NCBI GenBank assembly: GCA_030681195.1
Contig: JAUXXJ010000058.1
Location: 1-36,371, forward strand
Direction: 5' to 3'
From: Rhodocyclaceae bacterium
Lineage (GTDB): Bacteria; Pseudomonadota; Gammaproteobacteria; Burkholderiales; Rhodocyclaceae
DNA length: 36,371 bases
Part shown: in pieces, positions 20,875 through 29,358 of the stretch
How the letters are laid out: each line of letters opens with the position of its first letter
Numbering within the stretch: position 1 is the first letter of the stretch
Notes under the pieces: model-generated
Told to the model about the DNA's origin: nothing
What the model saw: the letters and a program-made list of their open reading frames with translations, nothing else
The model's database searches: none
Translations under genes and position numbers: made by a program

Positions 20875-21907
20875 TTACCCCGAACTCTACAAACGCCTGG
20901 CTCAAGAAATCCTCAAGCATGAAGGCCGCATTGAAGGCGATGCCCAAATATTTGTTGCAGAATTGTCAAAACAATTGCGAAATGATGGCTACCAATTAAC
21001 CCCGGAGTCAGAATTAATTATGAGCAATTATATAGCACAAGCCTTAGCCGCCATTAAAACCGGCATACAACGGGCAACGGCAACCGCACTAACACAAGAT
21101 TTACAATCTGAAGTTGTGTTGAAATCGACCGAGCAAGCATTTATCGAGCAATGGCCAGACGGATTAAACCTCAGTGACCGCTTGTGGAAATGGGACGATG
21201 CCACCCGCAAAGGCGTTAGCCAGGTATTACAAGAGGGCATTCGCGCAGGAAAGGGAGTCGATAGTGTTGCAATGGATATGCAGCGGGCTATCGAGCAAGC
21301 TACAGGCGGCCAGCGCTTTAAAATCGTCAGCGAACATGCTGATGACTGGGTAGCCGAGCTGCACAAATCAGCAATGACACTAATACACGACGCAAGTGCT
21401 CGTAAACAGTGGAATGATACGGTGGAACAAGCCCGCGAAATCATTGATGGACTAAAGGAAACCGGAAGCAGAAGCGCTGCACAGCGCGTACTGTCTGAAA
21501 TGCAAAAAGCTGTTGAAAAAGGTCGCGAAGAGCTGCTTGATAAAGCGGTTAAATGGTGGACTTACGACAAGCAGCTATACAACTTAAAACGTATTGCCCG
21601 CACAGAAATGGCGAATGCCACACACCGCGCGGTTATTGACAGCACCATTAACGATGAAACCATCATTGGTTATCAATGGCGGTTATCAGGCAGCCATCCG
21701 GTATCAGATATTTGTGATGTTTATGCCAATGTAGAGATGGGGCTGGGCAAGGGCGTATTTACCAAAGAGACGGTGCCACGGCACAAGGCCCACCCGCATT
21801 GCATGTGCCTGTTAATTCCGCGCGTGACCCCCCTCAGCACTAAAGGCCAATTTAGCTATGAGCAATTACAGCAAAGAATCGTTAAACCCGCAGCCAACAA
21901 GCAATAA
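20867..21907 (+). CDS. Minor head protein, Mu F / SPP1 gp7-like
   Basis: 346 aa. The helical N-terminal two-thirds precede the domain typical of the Mu F family: RIARTEMANATHRAVIDSTIN, YQWRLSGSHPVSDICDVYANVE and HPHCMCLLIPR, with the C..C and H-x-x-C-x-C pattern seen near the end. Known members are head morphogenesis proteins and may be injected or stabilise the prohead. Position after the portal agrees. Confidence 0.88.
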   Translation: MTDYPELYKRLAQEILKHEGRIEGDAQIFVAELSKQLRNDGYQLTPESELIMSNYIAQALAAIKTGIQRATATALTQDLQSEVVLKSTEQAFIEQWPDGLNLSDRLWKWDDATRKGVSQVLQEGIRAGKGVDSVAMDMQRAIEQATGGQRFKIVSEHADDWVAELHKSAMTLIHDASARKQWNDTVEQAREIIDGLKETGSRSAAQRVLSEMQKAVEKGREELLDKAVKWWTYDKQLYNLKRIARTEMANATHRAVIDSTINDETIIGYQWRLSGSHPVSDICDVYANVEMGLGKGVFTKETVPRHKAHPHCMCLLIPRVTPLSTKGQFSYEQLQQRIVKPAANKQ

Positions 21908-22157
21908 CCAAAAAAAACGCCATTTAAGACGGTTTACACGTAAAACCCACATATTGAGTCATAAAAAAAATTAACGGCTCAATAACGGGGTGTCTCGACA
22001 GTCTCAGCACTATTGTTGGGTTAAGTTTTAGGTCGGTTTACATCCCCCGCTAACAATCCGCAAAAAACACCTTCCGAAGCACTACACAGTCAATTTAAAA
22101 AATCCTTGCCCTATCCTGTCGATGAAATCTAAATCATCAACCTATAGGACAACCCGC
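21908..22157. other. Intergenic stretch before the scaffold gene
   Basis: About 250 bp without a gene, unusual in this tightly packed late operon. It holds several A-runs and a loose inverted repeat (ATTGAG ... CTCAAT, about 21953..21983). TTGCCC near 22107 and TAAATC 18 bp on could be a weak promoter, but I would not assign it. No clear terminator or RNA gene is seen. Confidence 0.5.
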
Positions 22158-22757
22158 ATGTTTAGAGTTAAACACCGTTTTTGCAATGCCGACCCCGCGC
22201 AAGCTGGCGGCGCAACTCCACCCGCCGCCCCTGCAGCACCCGCTACCCCCGTTATTGATGTGCAAACGCAAATCAATCAAGCCTTGGCCGCCCAACAAGC
22301 GGAATTTGCCGCGCAATTGGAAAAAGCTACCGGTCACAAGGACATCGGCGCGTTAACCGAGGCGCAATTAAAAGCCCAAGGCAAACTGCAGGAACTAGCA
22401 GACGCCAAAGCCGCTGAAGCCACCAGTTACAAATCCAAATTTGAGCAAGCTGCTATCGGCAATGCGTTGTTGTCTGCCTCGGTTGATGCTGTTGACGCGG
22501 CCACAGTTAAAGACCTGCTGGCGGGTAAAGCCAAGGTCGATGAACACGGCGTAGTGACGATCGACGGCAAGCCCGTTGCTGATGCTGTTGCGCAATTGTT
22601 AAAAGACAAACCGTTTTTAGCCAAAGCGCAAGGCGATAACGGATCAGGTGCACCGCAAAATACCGGCGGCGGCAAAGCATTGACACGGTCGGCGTTTGAG
22701 CAGCTTTCGCCAATTGAAAGATCGACGCATATCAACACCGGCGGCACAGTTATTTAA
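22158..22757 (+). CDS. Capsid scaffolding protein
   Basis: 199 aa from ATG 22158, which has TAGGAC 8 nt upstream; an in-frame ATG at 22122 is disfavoured. Ala/Pro-rich start, then a helical, charged centre (QINQALAAQQAEFAAQLEKATGHKD ... LAKAAEA), and a conserved-like C-terminus with LTRSAFEQLSPIERSTHINTGG. These features and its place directly before the coat gene fit a phage scaffold that guides procapsid assembly and is then removed. Confidence 0.8.
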   Translation: MFRVKHRFCNADPAQAGGATPPAAPAAPATPVIDVQTQINQALAAQQAEFAAQLEKATGHKDIGALTEAQLKAQGKLQELADAKAAEATSYKSKFEQAAIGNALLSASVDAVDAATVKDLLAGKAKVDEHGVVTIDGKPVADAVAQLLKDKPFLAKAQGDNGSGAPQNTGGGKALTRSAFEQLSPIERSTHINTGGTVI

Positions 22758-22793
22758 TAATCCGGTTAATCCCCCATTTAAAGAGAGAGCACG

Positions 22794-23930
22794 ATGCCTA
22801 ATACCCTAACTAATTTAATTCCTGATTTGTATGCCGCGTTGGATGTGGTATCCCGCGAGCAAATTGGGTTTATCCCCTCTGTAACCATTGACGCCAGCTC
22901 AGAAAGAGCAGCACTAAACGAACTTATCCGCTCACCGGTTGTCCCTGCAGCGGTTGGTGAGGATATCGTTGCGGGCACGGCCCCGCCGGATACTGGCGAT
23001 CAGGCCATCGGCAATCGCAGCTTTTCAATTACCAAGTCAAGGTGCTGGCCATTGAGATGGAACGGCGAGCAATCCAAGGGGATTAATAACGGACCTGGTG
23101 TGTTAAGCATCCGCGCCCAACAATTCGCCCAAGCCATGCGGGCGGCTGCGAACGAAATCGAGGCGGATCTTGCCGCGCTGTATAAAACCTCAGCCAGAGC
23201 CTACGGCACACCCGGTACAACCCCGTTTGCAACAGCTGGCGATTATTCCGATGCCGCATTTGTCAGACAAATTTTAGTCGATAACGGCGCGCCGCCCTCG
23301 GACTTGCAGCTGGTTATTAACACAACTGCCGGGGCCGTTTTTAGAGGCAAGCAGTCACAAGCGCAGATTGTCGGCTCTGATATTTTGCAGCGTCAAGGCG
23401 TTTTGCTGGATGTCCACGGCATGCAGATCCGCGAATCAGCACAGGTTAAAAAACATGCCAAGGGCACCGGTGCATCATATTTAGTCAATAACGTGGAAGG
23501 TTATGCCATCGGTGCCACTGCGCTGGCAGCCGATACCGGCACCGGCACCGTGTTGGCGGGTGATGTGATTACGTTTACCGGTAATACTGATAAGCATGTG
23601 ATCGGTACGGCATTAAGCGGCGGCAACTTGGCATTAAACGAGCCCGGATTGCGTGCTGCAGTAGCTAATGACGTTGCAATTACTGTCGGCAATAGTTATG
23701 CGGCAAATATGGCCTTTAGCCGCTCTGCCATTGTTTTGGCAACGCGCGCCCCGGCGTTACCTGATGATGGAGACTCCGCCATTGATAGATTTATGCTAAC
23801 CGACCCACGTAGCGGACTGACATTTGAAGTGTCCGTTTATGCGGAATATCGCCGCGTTAGATATGAACTCGGCATTGCTTGGGGAGTTGGCAACTTTAAA
23901 TCCGAGCATACTGCGATACTACAGGGCTAA
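22794..23930 (+). CDS. Major capsid protein, P22 coat-like
   Basis: 378 aa; AGAGAGAGC precedes the ATG. N-terminal PDLYAALDVVSREQIGFIPSVTIDASSERAAL and GDQAIGNRSFSITKSRCWPLRWNGEQ match the P22-type coat family (HK97 fold). A middle region (about 225-300) with TFTGNTDKHVIGTALSGGNLALNEPG resembles the extra domain inserted in P22 coats. The C-terminus (FEVSVYAEYRRVRYELGIAWGV) is the usual last strand and helix. Probably the icosahedral shell; T number cannot be told. Confidence 0.88.
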   Translation: MPNTLTNLIPDLYAALDVVSREQIGFIPSVTIDASSERAALNELIRSPVVPAAVGEDIVAGTAPPDTGDQAIGNRSFSITKSRCWPLRWNGEQSKGINNGPGVLSIRAQQFAQAMRAAANEIEADLAALYKTSARAYGTPGTTPFATAGDYSDAAFVRQILVDNGAPPSDLQLVINTTAGAVFRGKQSQAQIVGSDILQRQGVLLDVHGMQIRESAQVKKHAKGTGASYLVNNVEGYAIGATALAADTGTGTVLAGDVITFTGNTDKHVIGTALSGGNLALNEPGLRAAVANDVAITVGNSYAANMAFSRSAIVLATRAPALPDDGDSAIDRFMLTDPRSGLTFEVSVYAEYRRVRYELGIAWGVGNFKSEHTAILQG

Positions 23931-23933
23931 ACC

Positions 23934-24308
23934 ATGGCGACCAAACCAACCAGATCTAAAAAACCGGTTGTCGCTCAGGCGGCAACCGATCAACCCAATA
24001 CCCCACTGGAGCTGTCTACAGGGGCGGTGGATAATCCGATCCCTGATGTGCCTGTGGCTGATGCTATTAGCGATGATGTGCCTGTGGCCGATGATATTAC
24101 CGATGATTTAGAGCCGCCTTGGCTAGCTGGCAATCTTGATGACCAGGGCGATATTGATAATGACATCGACAGTGATGATGTAACTGAGCTGGTTGTCGAA
24201 CTGGTAACGTTACATCGTGACGAACCGCAGCACGAAGGAGGGCCGTTAGACGCTGACGTACACCCGGATGAAATCGACAACTACCTAGCCGCTGGCTGGG
24301 TCCGCTAA
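23934..24308 (+). CDS. Acidic head-region protein with 30-nt tandem repeat
   Basis: 124 aa, very acidic, with two copies of a 30-nt unit at 24045..24104 (DVPVADAISD / DVPVADDITD). The C-terminus (RDEPQHEGGPLDADVHPDEIDNYLAAGW) is the conserved part and resembles small head-region proteins that end in a DEI..YLAAGW motif. The repeated Asp-rich segment may be a flexible spacer. Function unknown, possibly head decoration or assembly. Confidence 0.7.
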   Translation: MATKPTRSKKPVVAQAATDQPNTPLELSTGAVDNPIPDVPVADAISDDVPVADDITDDLEPPWLAGNLDDQGDIDNDIDSDDVTELVVELVTLHRDEPQHEGGPLDADVHPDEIDNYLAAGWVR

Positions 24309-24327
24309 CCAAACGGGACCGAGGGCC

Positions 24328-24786
24328 ATGATCAACATCAAATTAGATTTGGGTGATGCGCCATCGGTGCTGGCGGCGTTTGCAAATGCTGGCAGCGTGC
24401 AAAAAGTGGTTAATGCAGCGGCCGAAAGCTATGTCGATGACATCCATAATTTTATTGATGCCGGGCACGCATTTACACCGCGTACCGGGCAATTGCAACA
24501 GGCTACCAACTGGCGGCCTGCAGGCAACGGAACCGCCGAGATTTACGCCAATACTGATTATGCGGGCTATGTTGAGCAGGGTACTAAGGCGCATAAAATC
24601 GCCCCAAAGCCCGGCGGAAAAGGCTTAAAAATAGGCGTGTCAGGTGGTGGCGGTTACATTATCAGACGGGCTGTTAATCACCCAGGCAGTAAGCAGCATC
24701 CATTCTTTTTTGCTGACCAACCCGACCGACTTGAGCGCATGCAAGCAAAAGCCTTGAGCGTGTTAGCACAGAATATGGCCGGGTAA
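24328..24786 (+). CDS. HK97 gp10-like head-tail or tail completion protein
   Basis: 152 aa. The diagnostic segment is AHAFTPRTGQLQQATNWRP-like followed by EIYANTDYAGYVEQGTKAHKIAPKPGGKGLKIG and GYIIRRAVNHPGSKQHPFF, the gp10-like pattern with YVEQGTKAH and HPGSKQHPF. Members complete the connector or tail. It starts 19 nt after the previous gene. Confidence 0.82.
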   Translation: MINIKLDLGDAPSVLAAFANAGSVQKVVNAAAESYVDDIHNFIDAGHAFTPRTGQLQQATNWRPAGNGTAEIYANTDYAGYVEQGTKAHKIAPKPGGKGLKIGVSGGGGYIIRRAVNHPGSKQHPFFFADQPDRLERMQAKALSVLAQNMAG

Positions 24787-24787
24787 T

Positions 24788-25036
24788 ATGACTGATCCAG
24801 TTGATTATGAGCAACAGCCAGGCGACGTTATTAAGCGCAATATCGGGATGCTTGAAAGCGACACCAAGATGATATTTTTTACCATCGCCCACCTGTCTGC
24901 CAGCCTATTAAGAGGCGTAAAACCCGAGCGCTACATGCCCAGCTTGCATGCCATTCATCAGCTGAGCCAGCGGGCGATCGATTACCACGCCAACATCAAA
25001 CGCTTACAACGGCAACTAGATAAAAACGATGGCTAA
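24788..25036 (+). CDS. Hypothetical helical protein in the connector block
   Basis: 82 aa. Largely helical (IKRNIGMLESDTKMIFFTIAHLSASLL, LHAIHQLSQRAIDYHANIKRLQRQL). It begins one nucleotide after the gp10-like stop codon and overlaps the next gene by 8 nt. No family recognised. Confidence 0.65.
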   Translation: MTDPVDYEQQPGDVIKRNIGMLESDTKMIFFTIAHLSASLLRGVKPERYMPSLHAIHQLSQRAIDYHANIKRLQRQLDKNDG

Positions 25037-25385
25037 ATATGCACAATTTGCCGACTGTATCGACCCGGCGCTGACAGTATCAGCACTTAATTTAACCGAG
25101 GCCGATGTCTACGTCGATTTAGCCCTGGGCAATATCGGCATTACCCCCACTCAGGCGTTATTGATCACCCTGCCCAATGCCGCATTAACGGCCATTGCCG
25201 CCGCTTGGGCAAAACGCCTGGCAGCGATCGAGGGCAGCATGGGCGACAACTCTTTATTAATGGACAAGGCCAGACAATATCAAACTAACGCTGAAAGCCT
25301 GGTTAAACAACTAAATCGCACGGCGCTGGGCTTATCCGAGCCCACCGGCACCGGCTACGGATCACTGACCCTCGGGAGGGGCTAA
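25029..25385 (+). CDS. Head-tail connector or adaptor protein
   Basis: 118 aa, helical, with LTEADVYVDLALGNIGITPTQALL, AAAWAKRLAAIEGSMGDNSLLMDKARQYQTNAESLVKQL. The shape (helices flanking a loop, about 110-120 aa) and position between gp10-like and tail genes suggest a gp6- or gp15-like head-tail adaptor. Ends with TAATG overlap with the SGNH gene. Confidence 0.65.
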   Translation: MAKYAQFADCIDPALTVSALNLTEADVYVDLALGNIGITPTQALLITLPNAALTAIAAAWAKRLAAIEGSMGDNSLLMDKARQYQTNAESLVKQLNRTALGLSEPTGTGYGSLTLGRG

Positions 25386-27385
25386 TGAAGACAATTACAG
25401 CACCAGAAAGATCAACCGAACTATTACGCGCCGGGCAAGTGATGACCGTTACAGGCCAAGCGCTGGTCGAGTGGTTTGGCGAGGGTGGTATTAAAAAAGG
25501 CCCAATTGCTGTTACTGGCAGTAAGACTGTTGGACCGTTTGGCAGTGATGTACAGCTGGTTATTTCGGCACTGGTGGGGGAGGTTAGTTTTGAGGTCGGG
25601 GAGGGGGATGCTGAGGCGTTGACATCTTATGTCAATGGGGTAGCTGGTGGTAATGCCAGCCTACCAAACCAGAGATTAACAACCCTCGTTATTGGCAACT
25701 CAATCGCCAACCATAACAAGCTGCGTAATTTAAACGACATAACAAGATACGCAAGGTCTGAAATTACATGGGCTAACTGGTTAGCTGGCGGAGCGCTTGT
25801 GTTCCCAGAGATGGGGACATATGGCACTGGAGATGCTGTCAACGCTGGATTTTACTCTGATAAAAGCGGGGTATACGGGCATGGCGGTGCATCGTCTGCA
25901 ACTATACTGAGTGAGATATACGCGGAGCTTTTTCTACCTGTACTACAATCAGGTGTTATTCCAGATTTAATATGGATTCACTCGCTGTTTGAAAACGACA
26001 TCTCTAACAACTTAACGTCTGAAGAGTCAATAACTAACCTAAATAAAATAATGGCTATGGCTAGAGCAATTTGGCCTAACGTTTTATTTTTAACTGCATC
26101 CTCACGACCTGCGTTTTCTTTTAATACAGCGACGAAAAAACAGCGTTTTATCGACAAACGTGATTATGTTTTGGCGTTAGATAATGCTAGTGGCATGTAC
26201 GGTTATGATGCCAGTACGCCTTATGAAAACCCTTTAGACCCAGCGACGCCAAAATATATTCCAGTAGTTGGCAGTATCTCCGGTACTACCATGATTATTG
26301 AATCATTGCCTGTTGGAGCTAAATTAAGAGTTAAGTATCAGGTGGGCCTGGTTGGCTCGGGAACAGCGCCTGCAACAATAACTAATGCTGGAACGACAGG
26401 TGGCGACGTTGGCACATATACCACAGATGGCACTGGTGGACTGTCATTGCCAAGCGGTTCAGTATTTTGGGTGCATAACTATGTAGACGGCGCCGTACAC
26501 CCTACAGGTGAGGCTAATTACTTAGTCGCCAAAAATGCAGCAAAAGCTCTTAACCGTATTTCAAAGGGATTTAAAACTAATAATCCTGTTGTATCTCCAA
26601 ATTTGTTGCTAAATGGTAGCGTGGCAGCAACAGGAACAGGTATCGTTGGTGGCTCCACATTGCCCACTAATGTCTATGTTTCAGGCTCAGTAGCAACAGC
26701 AGCAACAACGCTCACTGCCTTAGGAAATGGTTTTAGAATATCAATAGCCAGCCCAACATCAACAGGCACAGCATTTACACCATGTACTTTAGCGCTTGCA
26801 AAAGGCGCGTCGGGTATTGCTTGGCCTTTATCTGATGCTGGACTGCCTAACATTGATGCGTTCAGGATGGTTGCTAAGGTCAAAGTTATTAGCGGATGTA
26901 AAAATGTGGAACGAATTTCTTTCCAGGCCAGAGCTGACTCAGACACACCAAAGCAGTTGTCATCATCCGCATTAACATCCGGGCTACATAGCGCTTTAGG
27001 ATATGCCGATGGGGATGAATTTACTATTGTTAGTGATATATACAGATGCACAGGTCATGGAGCATCTTTTATTGCTACGTTACGAGCGTATCTTGACATT
27101 TACATGGCTGGAGAATGTACAACAAGCGACAATCCTATTGTCGAGGTTTACAGTTGGGGATATGAGGTAATTCAAGATAACAGCTCAATAGGTACGCTTG
27201 TAGCTGGTACTGTCACTATTACAGATACGTCAATCAAGCAAACATCTAAAGTTAGAGTATTTCGACGCAACGGTGCCGGAACAACCGGCCTAGTTAAAGA
27301 GACTGCACGTGTCGCGGGTACATCAATCACAATAGCATCATCTAATGCGGCTGATACTAGCGCGATTGGCTATGTGATCGAATAA
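25385..27385 (+). CDS. Virion SGNH/GDSL hydrolase
   Basis: 666 aa. Residues 1-95 are a beta-rich head resembling a virion-attachment domain (EVSFEVGEGDAEALTSYV). Residues 98-385 form an SGNH hydrolase: LVIGNSIAN (S106), GHGGASS (about 166-171), LFEND (N204) and YVDGAVHPTG (D368, H372). A beta insertion (about 285-355) separates blocks III and V. Residues 405-666 are beta-rich, ending in a small domain with VRVFRRNGAG. Known: SGNH enzymes are esterases and often deacetylate surface polysaccharide. Inferred: receptor deacetylation. The sequence from about 25680 to 27200 is visibly more AT-rich than its neighbours. Unusual place between connector and tail-terminator genes. Confidence 0.82.
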   Translation: MKTITAPERSTELLRAGQVMTVTGQALVEWFGEGGIKKGPIAVTGSKTVGPFGSDVQLVISALVGEVSFEVGEGDAEALTSYVNGVAGGNASLPNQRLTTLVIGNSIANHNKLRNLNDITRYARSEITWANWLAGGALVFPEMGTYGTGDAVNAGFYSDKSGVYGHGGASSATILSEIYAELFLPVLQSGVIPDLIWIHSLFENDISNNLTSEESITNLNKIMAMARAIWPNVLFLTASSRPAFSFNTATKKQRFIDKRDYVLALDNASGMYGYDASTPYENPLDPATPKYIPVVGSISGTTMIIESLPVGAKLRVKYQVGLVGSGTAPATITNAGTTGGDVGTYTTDGTGGLSLPSGSVFWVHNYVDGAVHPTGEANYLVAKNAAKALNRISKGFKTNNPVVSPNLLLNGSVAATGTGIVGGSTLPTNVYVSGSVATAATTLTALGNGFRISIASPTSTGTAFTPCTLALAKGASGIAWPLSDAGLPNIDAFRMVAKVKVISGCKNVERISFQARADSDTPKQLSSSALTSGLHSALGYADGDEFTIVSDIYRCTGHGASFIATLRAYLDIYMAGECTTSDNPIVEVYSWGYEVIQDNSSIGTLVAGTVTITDTSIKQTSKVRVFRRNGAGTTGLVKETARVAGTSITIASSNAADTSAIGYVIE

Positions 27386-27471
27386 TGCCAATCATCTATC
27401 TAATCATAATCAGCTTTTTAACCGGTGCCGCTCTTGGGGGTGGCGCTGTTTATAAAGATATACATTTATAA
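27385..27471 (+). CDS. Possible 28-aa membrane peptide
   Basis: ATG overlaps the SGNH stop codon (TAATG). The peptide is one hydrophobic helix (PIIYLIIISFLTGAALGGGAV) with a short YKDIHL end. Translation by coupling is plausible. Too short for confident call. Confidence 0.4.
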   Translation: MPIIYLIIISFLTGAALGGGAVYKDIHL

Positions 27472-27508
27472 CTAATCGCCGTTAAGAAGCACTTCAACTC
27501 CCACCAAA

Positions 27509-27532
27509 TCTGCATGATACCTATCATGCAGA
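27509..27532. repeat. Perfect hairpin before the tail-terminator gene
   Basis: TCTGCATGATA, cc, TATCATGCAGA: 11 bp of perfect stem. It is not directly followed by a T-run; ATTTTTC lies 8 nt on. It sits in the 94-bp gap at 27472..27565 that holds no supported gene. May be an RNA processing site or the trace of an insertion. Confidence 0.55.
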
Positions 27533-27565
27533 CATGAACATTTTTCAAAAAATCCCGCGCTCTTT

Positions 27566-27994
27566 ATGAGCATTAAAGCATTACTCGCTACCCGTGCGAA
27601 GCTGCAAAGCTTCGCGCCGCTCAATGCCTTTTGGCAAAGCCGGTACCAGCGGCCAGCAAAGCACATTGTTGGCTATAAAAAGCCGGTTAATGCTAACGAT
27701 TACCCTGCTATTTGTTATGTGCCGATTAACAGCAGCCGCCCCGATAGCGTCGGCGGCATGGCTAAAGAGATTATTAGCCTGGTAGTTGGCATTAATGAGC
27801 CTGAGATAACAAATGATGTTTTTGACGGCGTTAGCCAGCTGGCCATTATCGAGGGCCTGATTTTTGATTGTTTAGAGGCTGGCGATCTGGGCGTTAATGC
27901 GATGTATCTCGGCCAGGCAAAAACCACTGGCGATCTATCCACCCGTCACCCTTTTCACGAGCTAGAAATCACTTTTTTAGCCGCATCACGATAG
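27566..27994 (+). CDS. Tail terminator-like protein
   Basis: 142 aa with mixed alpha/beta pattern: SIKALLATRAKLQSFAPLNAF, PAICYVPINS, ISLVVGINEPEI, SQLAIIEGLIFDCLEA and FHELEITFLAA. Size, fold pattern and order before the tail tube gene fit the lambda gpU-like tail terminator group. No clear ribosome site precedes ATG 27566; the hairpin at 27509 is upstream. Confidence 0.65.
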   Translation: MSIKALLATRAKLQSFAPLNAFWQSRYQRPAKHIVGYKKPVNANDYPAICYVPINSSRPDSVGGMAKEIISLVVGINEPEITNDVFDGVSQLAIIEGLIFDCLEAGDLGVNAMYLGQAKTTGDLSTRHPFHELEITFLAASR

Positions 27995-28012
27995 TCATAT
28001 CAGGAGACATCT

Positions 28013-28171
28013 ATGCAAGATCAATACACCGGCCAGGCGGGCACATTTATCGTCGATCCCATCTCTGGCACGCGTATGCCGTATGACGAGTGGGTTGCAC
28101 AAGAGGCCGCCAAGGCCGCTGAAGAAAAGCCCAAAAAGGACAAAAAACACACTACTGAGGAGGCCATCTAA
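28013..28171 (+). CDS. Small charged protein before the tail tube gene
   Basis: 52 aa; CAGGAG lies 6 nt before the ATG. Starts QDQYTGQAGTFIVDPISGTRMPYDEW, then an Ala/Glu/Lys-rich tail (AAEEKPKKDKKHTTEEA). Its TAA overlaps the tail tube ATG. The FIVD...GxRxPxDEW pattern recalls small accessory proteins next to tail tube genes. Function unknown. Confidence 0.7.
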   Translation: MQDQYTGQAGTFIVDPISGTRMPYDEWVAQEAAKAAEEKPKKDKKHTTEEAI

Positions 28172-29349
28172 TGGCATTAGCACAACGCAAGCGCGTTATT
28201 TTAGTTAAACAAGAGGTCACTTACGGCACTGATGCTACGCCGGTCGCGGCTGATGCTGTGCTATGTAGCAATTTAAACCTAAACCCAATTGAGGGTAGCG
28301 AGGTAGCCCGTGATTTTATCCGGCCGTTTTTTGGTGGCTCTGGCTCTATCCGCGTAGAAAATTACTCAACGTTGGATTTTGAAACCGAATTGGCCGGTTC
28401 CGGCGCTGCCGGGACCGCGCCGGAATGGGGTGCTCTGTTAAAGTCGGCAAACTGGACAGAGACAGTGACAGCGGCCGCGATTACCGGCACTGCGCAAGTC
28501 GGTGGCTCAACAACCAGCATCAAGTTGGCCGCCGCTGCCTCTGCGGTTGATGATTTTTACACGGGCATGACGGTTAGTTTAAGTGCCGGTACCGGCAGTG
28601 GCCAGTCTGGCGAAATCATCGGTTACGTGGGATCAACCAAGATTGCAACCATTGCCAAAGCTTGGGCTGTGGCTCCAGACGCTACCAGCACCTACAGCAT
28701 AGGTGCCAATGTTATCTATACCCCAAACAGCAATTTCGGCACGGCCACAGCCAACACCTCATCATCGATCTATTTTAATGTCGATGGCGTGCGCCATGTA
28801 TTGCTGGGCGCTCGTGGCACCTGTAGCTTTGAAATGTCCGCTAAACAAATACCCAAAATCAAATGGAAATTTACCGGCTTGCTGGGCACGATTGCTGATG
28901 CCACCTTGCCAGCAGCTGATTTTACCGGCTGGCAAACACCGGCTACGGTATCGACCGCCAATACCACTGATTTAAACCTTTTAGGCTACAACGGCGCGGT
29001 TCTGCAAACGCTTAATTTCGACATTGCCAACCAGGTGATTTACCGGCAATTAGTGGGGGCTGAGTCTGTACTGATTACCGATCGCAAACCAGTCGGCAAT
29101 GTCTCCATTGAGGCGGTAACAGTGGCTACCAAAGATTGGTGGACGTTGGCGAAAAATGCCACCACCGGGCCGTTTGCTGTTAAGCACGGCCAAACCGCTG
29201 GCAATATCATCGGTGTTACCGCGCCTAAAGTGCAGTTAACCCAACCCAAGTACAGCGACAGCGACGGTGTGACGATGATGGACTTTGGTCTGGCATTTAT
29301 CCCCTCCGGCGCATCCGGCAACGATGAAATCCGCATTTGCGTTAAATAA
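28171..29349 (+). CDS. Major tail tube protein with inserted beta domain
   Basis: 392 aa. N-terminus RVILVKQEVTYGTDATPVAADAVLCSNLNLNP and the following beta-rich part fit a siphovirus tail tube subunit. Residues about 113-178 (SIKLAAAASAVDDFYTGMTV ... AWAVAPDATSTYSI) match a small beta domain otherwise common in phage fibre proteins, so it looks inserted on the outer surface. The rest (YNSNFGTATANTSSSIYFNVDGVRHVLLGARG-like onwards) continues the tube fold. Directly precedes tail chaperone genes, as expected. Confidence 0.82.
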   Translation: MALAQRKRVILVKQEVTYGTDATPVAADAVLCSNLNLNPIEGSEVARDFIRPFFGGSGSIRVENYSTLDFETELAGSGAAGTAPEWGALLKSANWTETVTAAAITGTAQVGGSTTSIKLAAAASAVDDFYTGMTVSLSAGTGSGQSGEIIGYVGSTKIATIAKAWAVAPDATSTYSIGANVIYTPNSNFGTATANTSSSIYFNVDGVRHVLLGARGTCSFEMSAKQIPKIKWKFTGLLGTIADATLPAADFTGWQTPATVSTANTTDLNLLGYNGAVLQTLNFDIANQVIYRQLVGAESVLITDRKPVGNVSIEAVTVATKDWWTLAKNATTGPFAVKHGQTAGNIIGVTAPKVQLTQPKYSDSDGVTMMDFGLAFIPSGASGNDEIRICVK

Positions 29350-29358
29350 GGAACAGCC

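Noticed and set aside
27472..27666. Minus-strand 64-aa ORF ending in VGVEVLLNGD
   Set aside because: It opposes the late operon and overlaps the start of the tail terminator gene; I could not support it as coding, though its C-terminal part covers the odd hairpin region.
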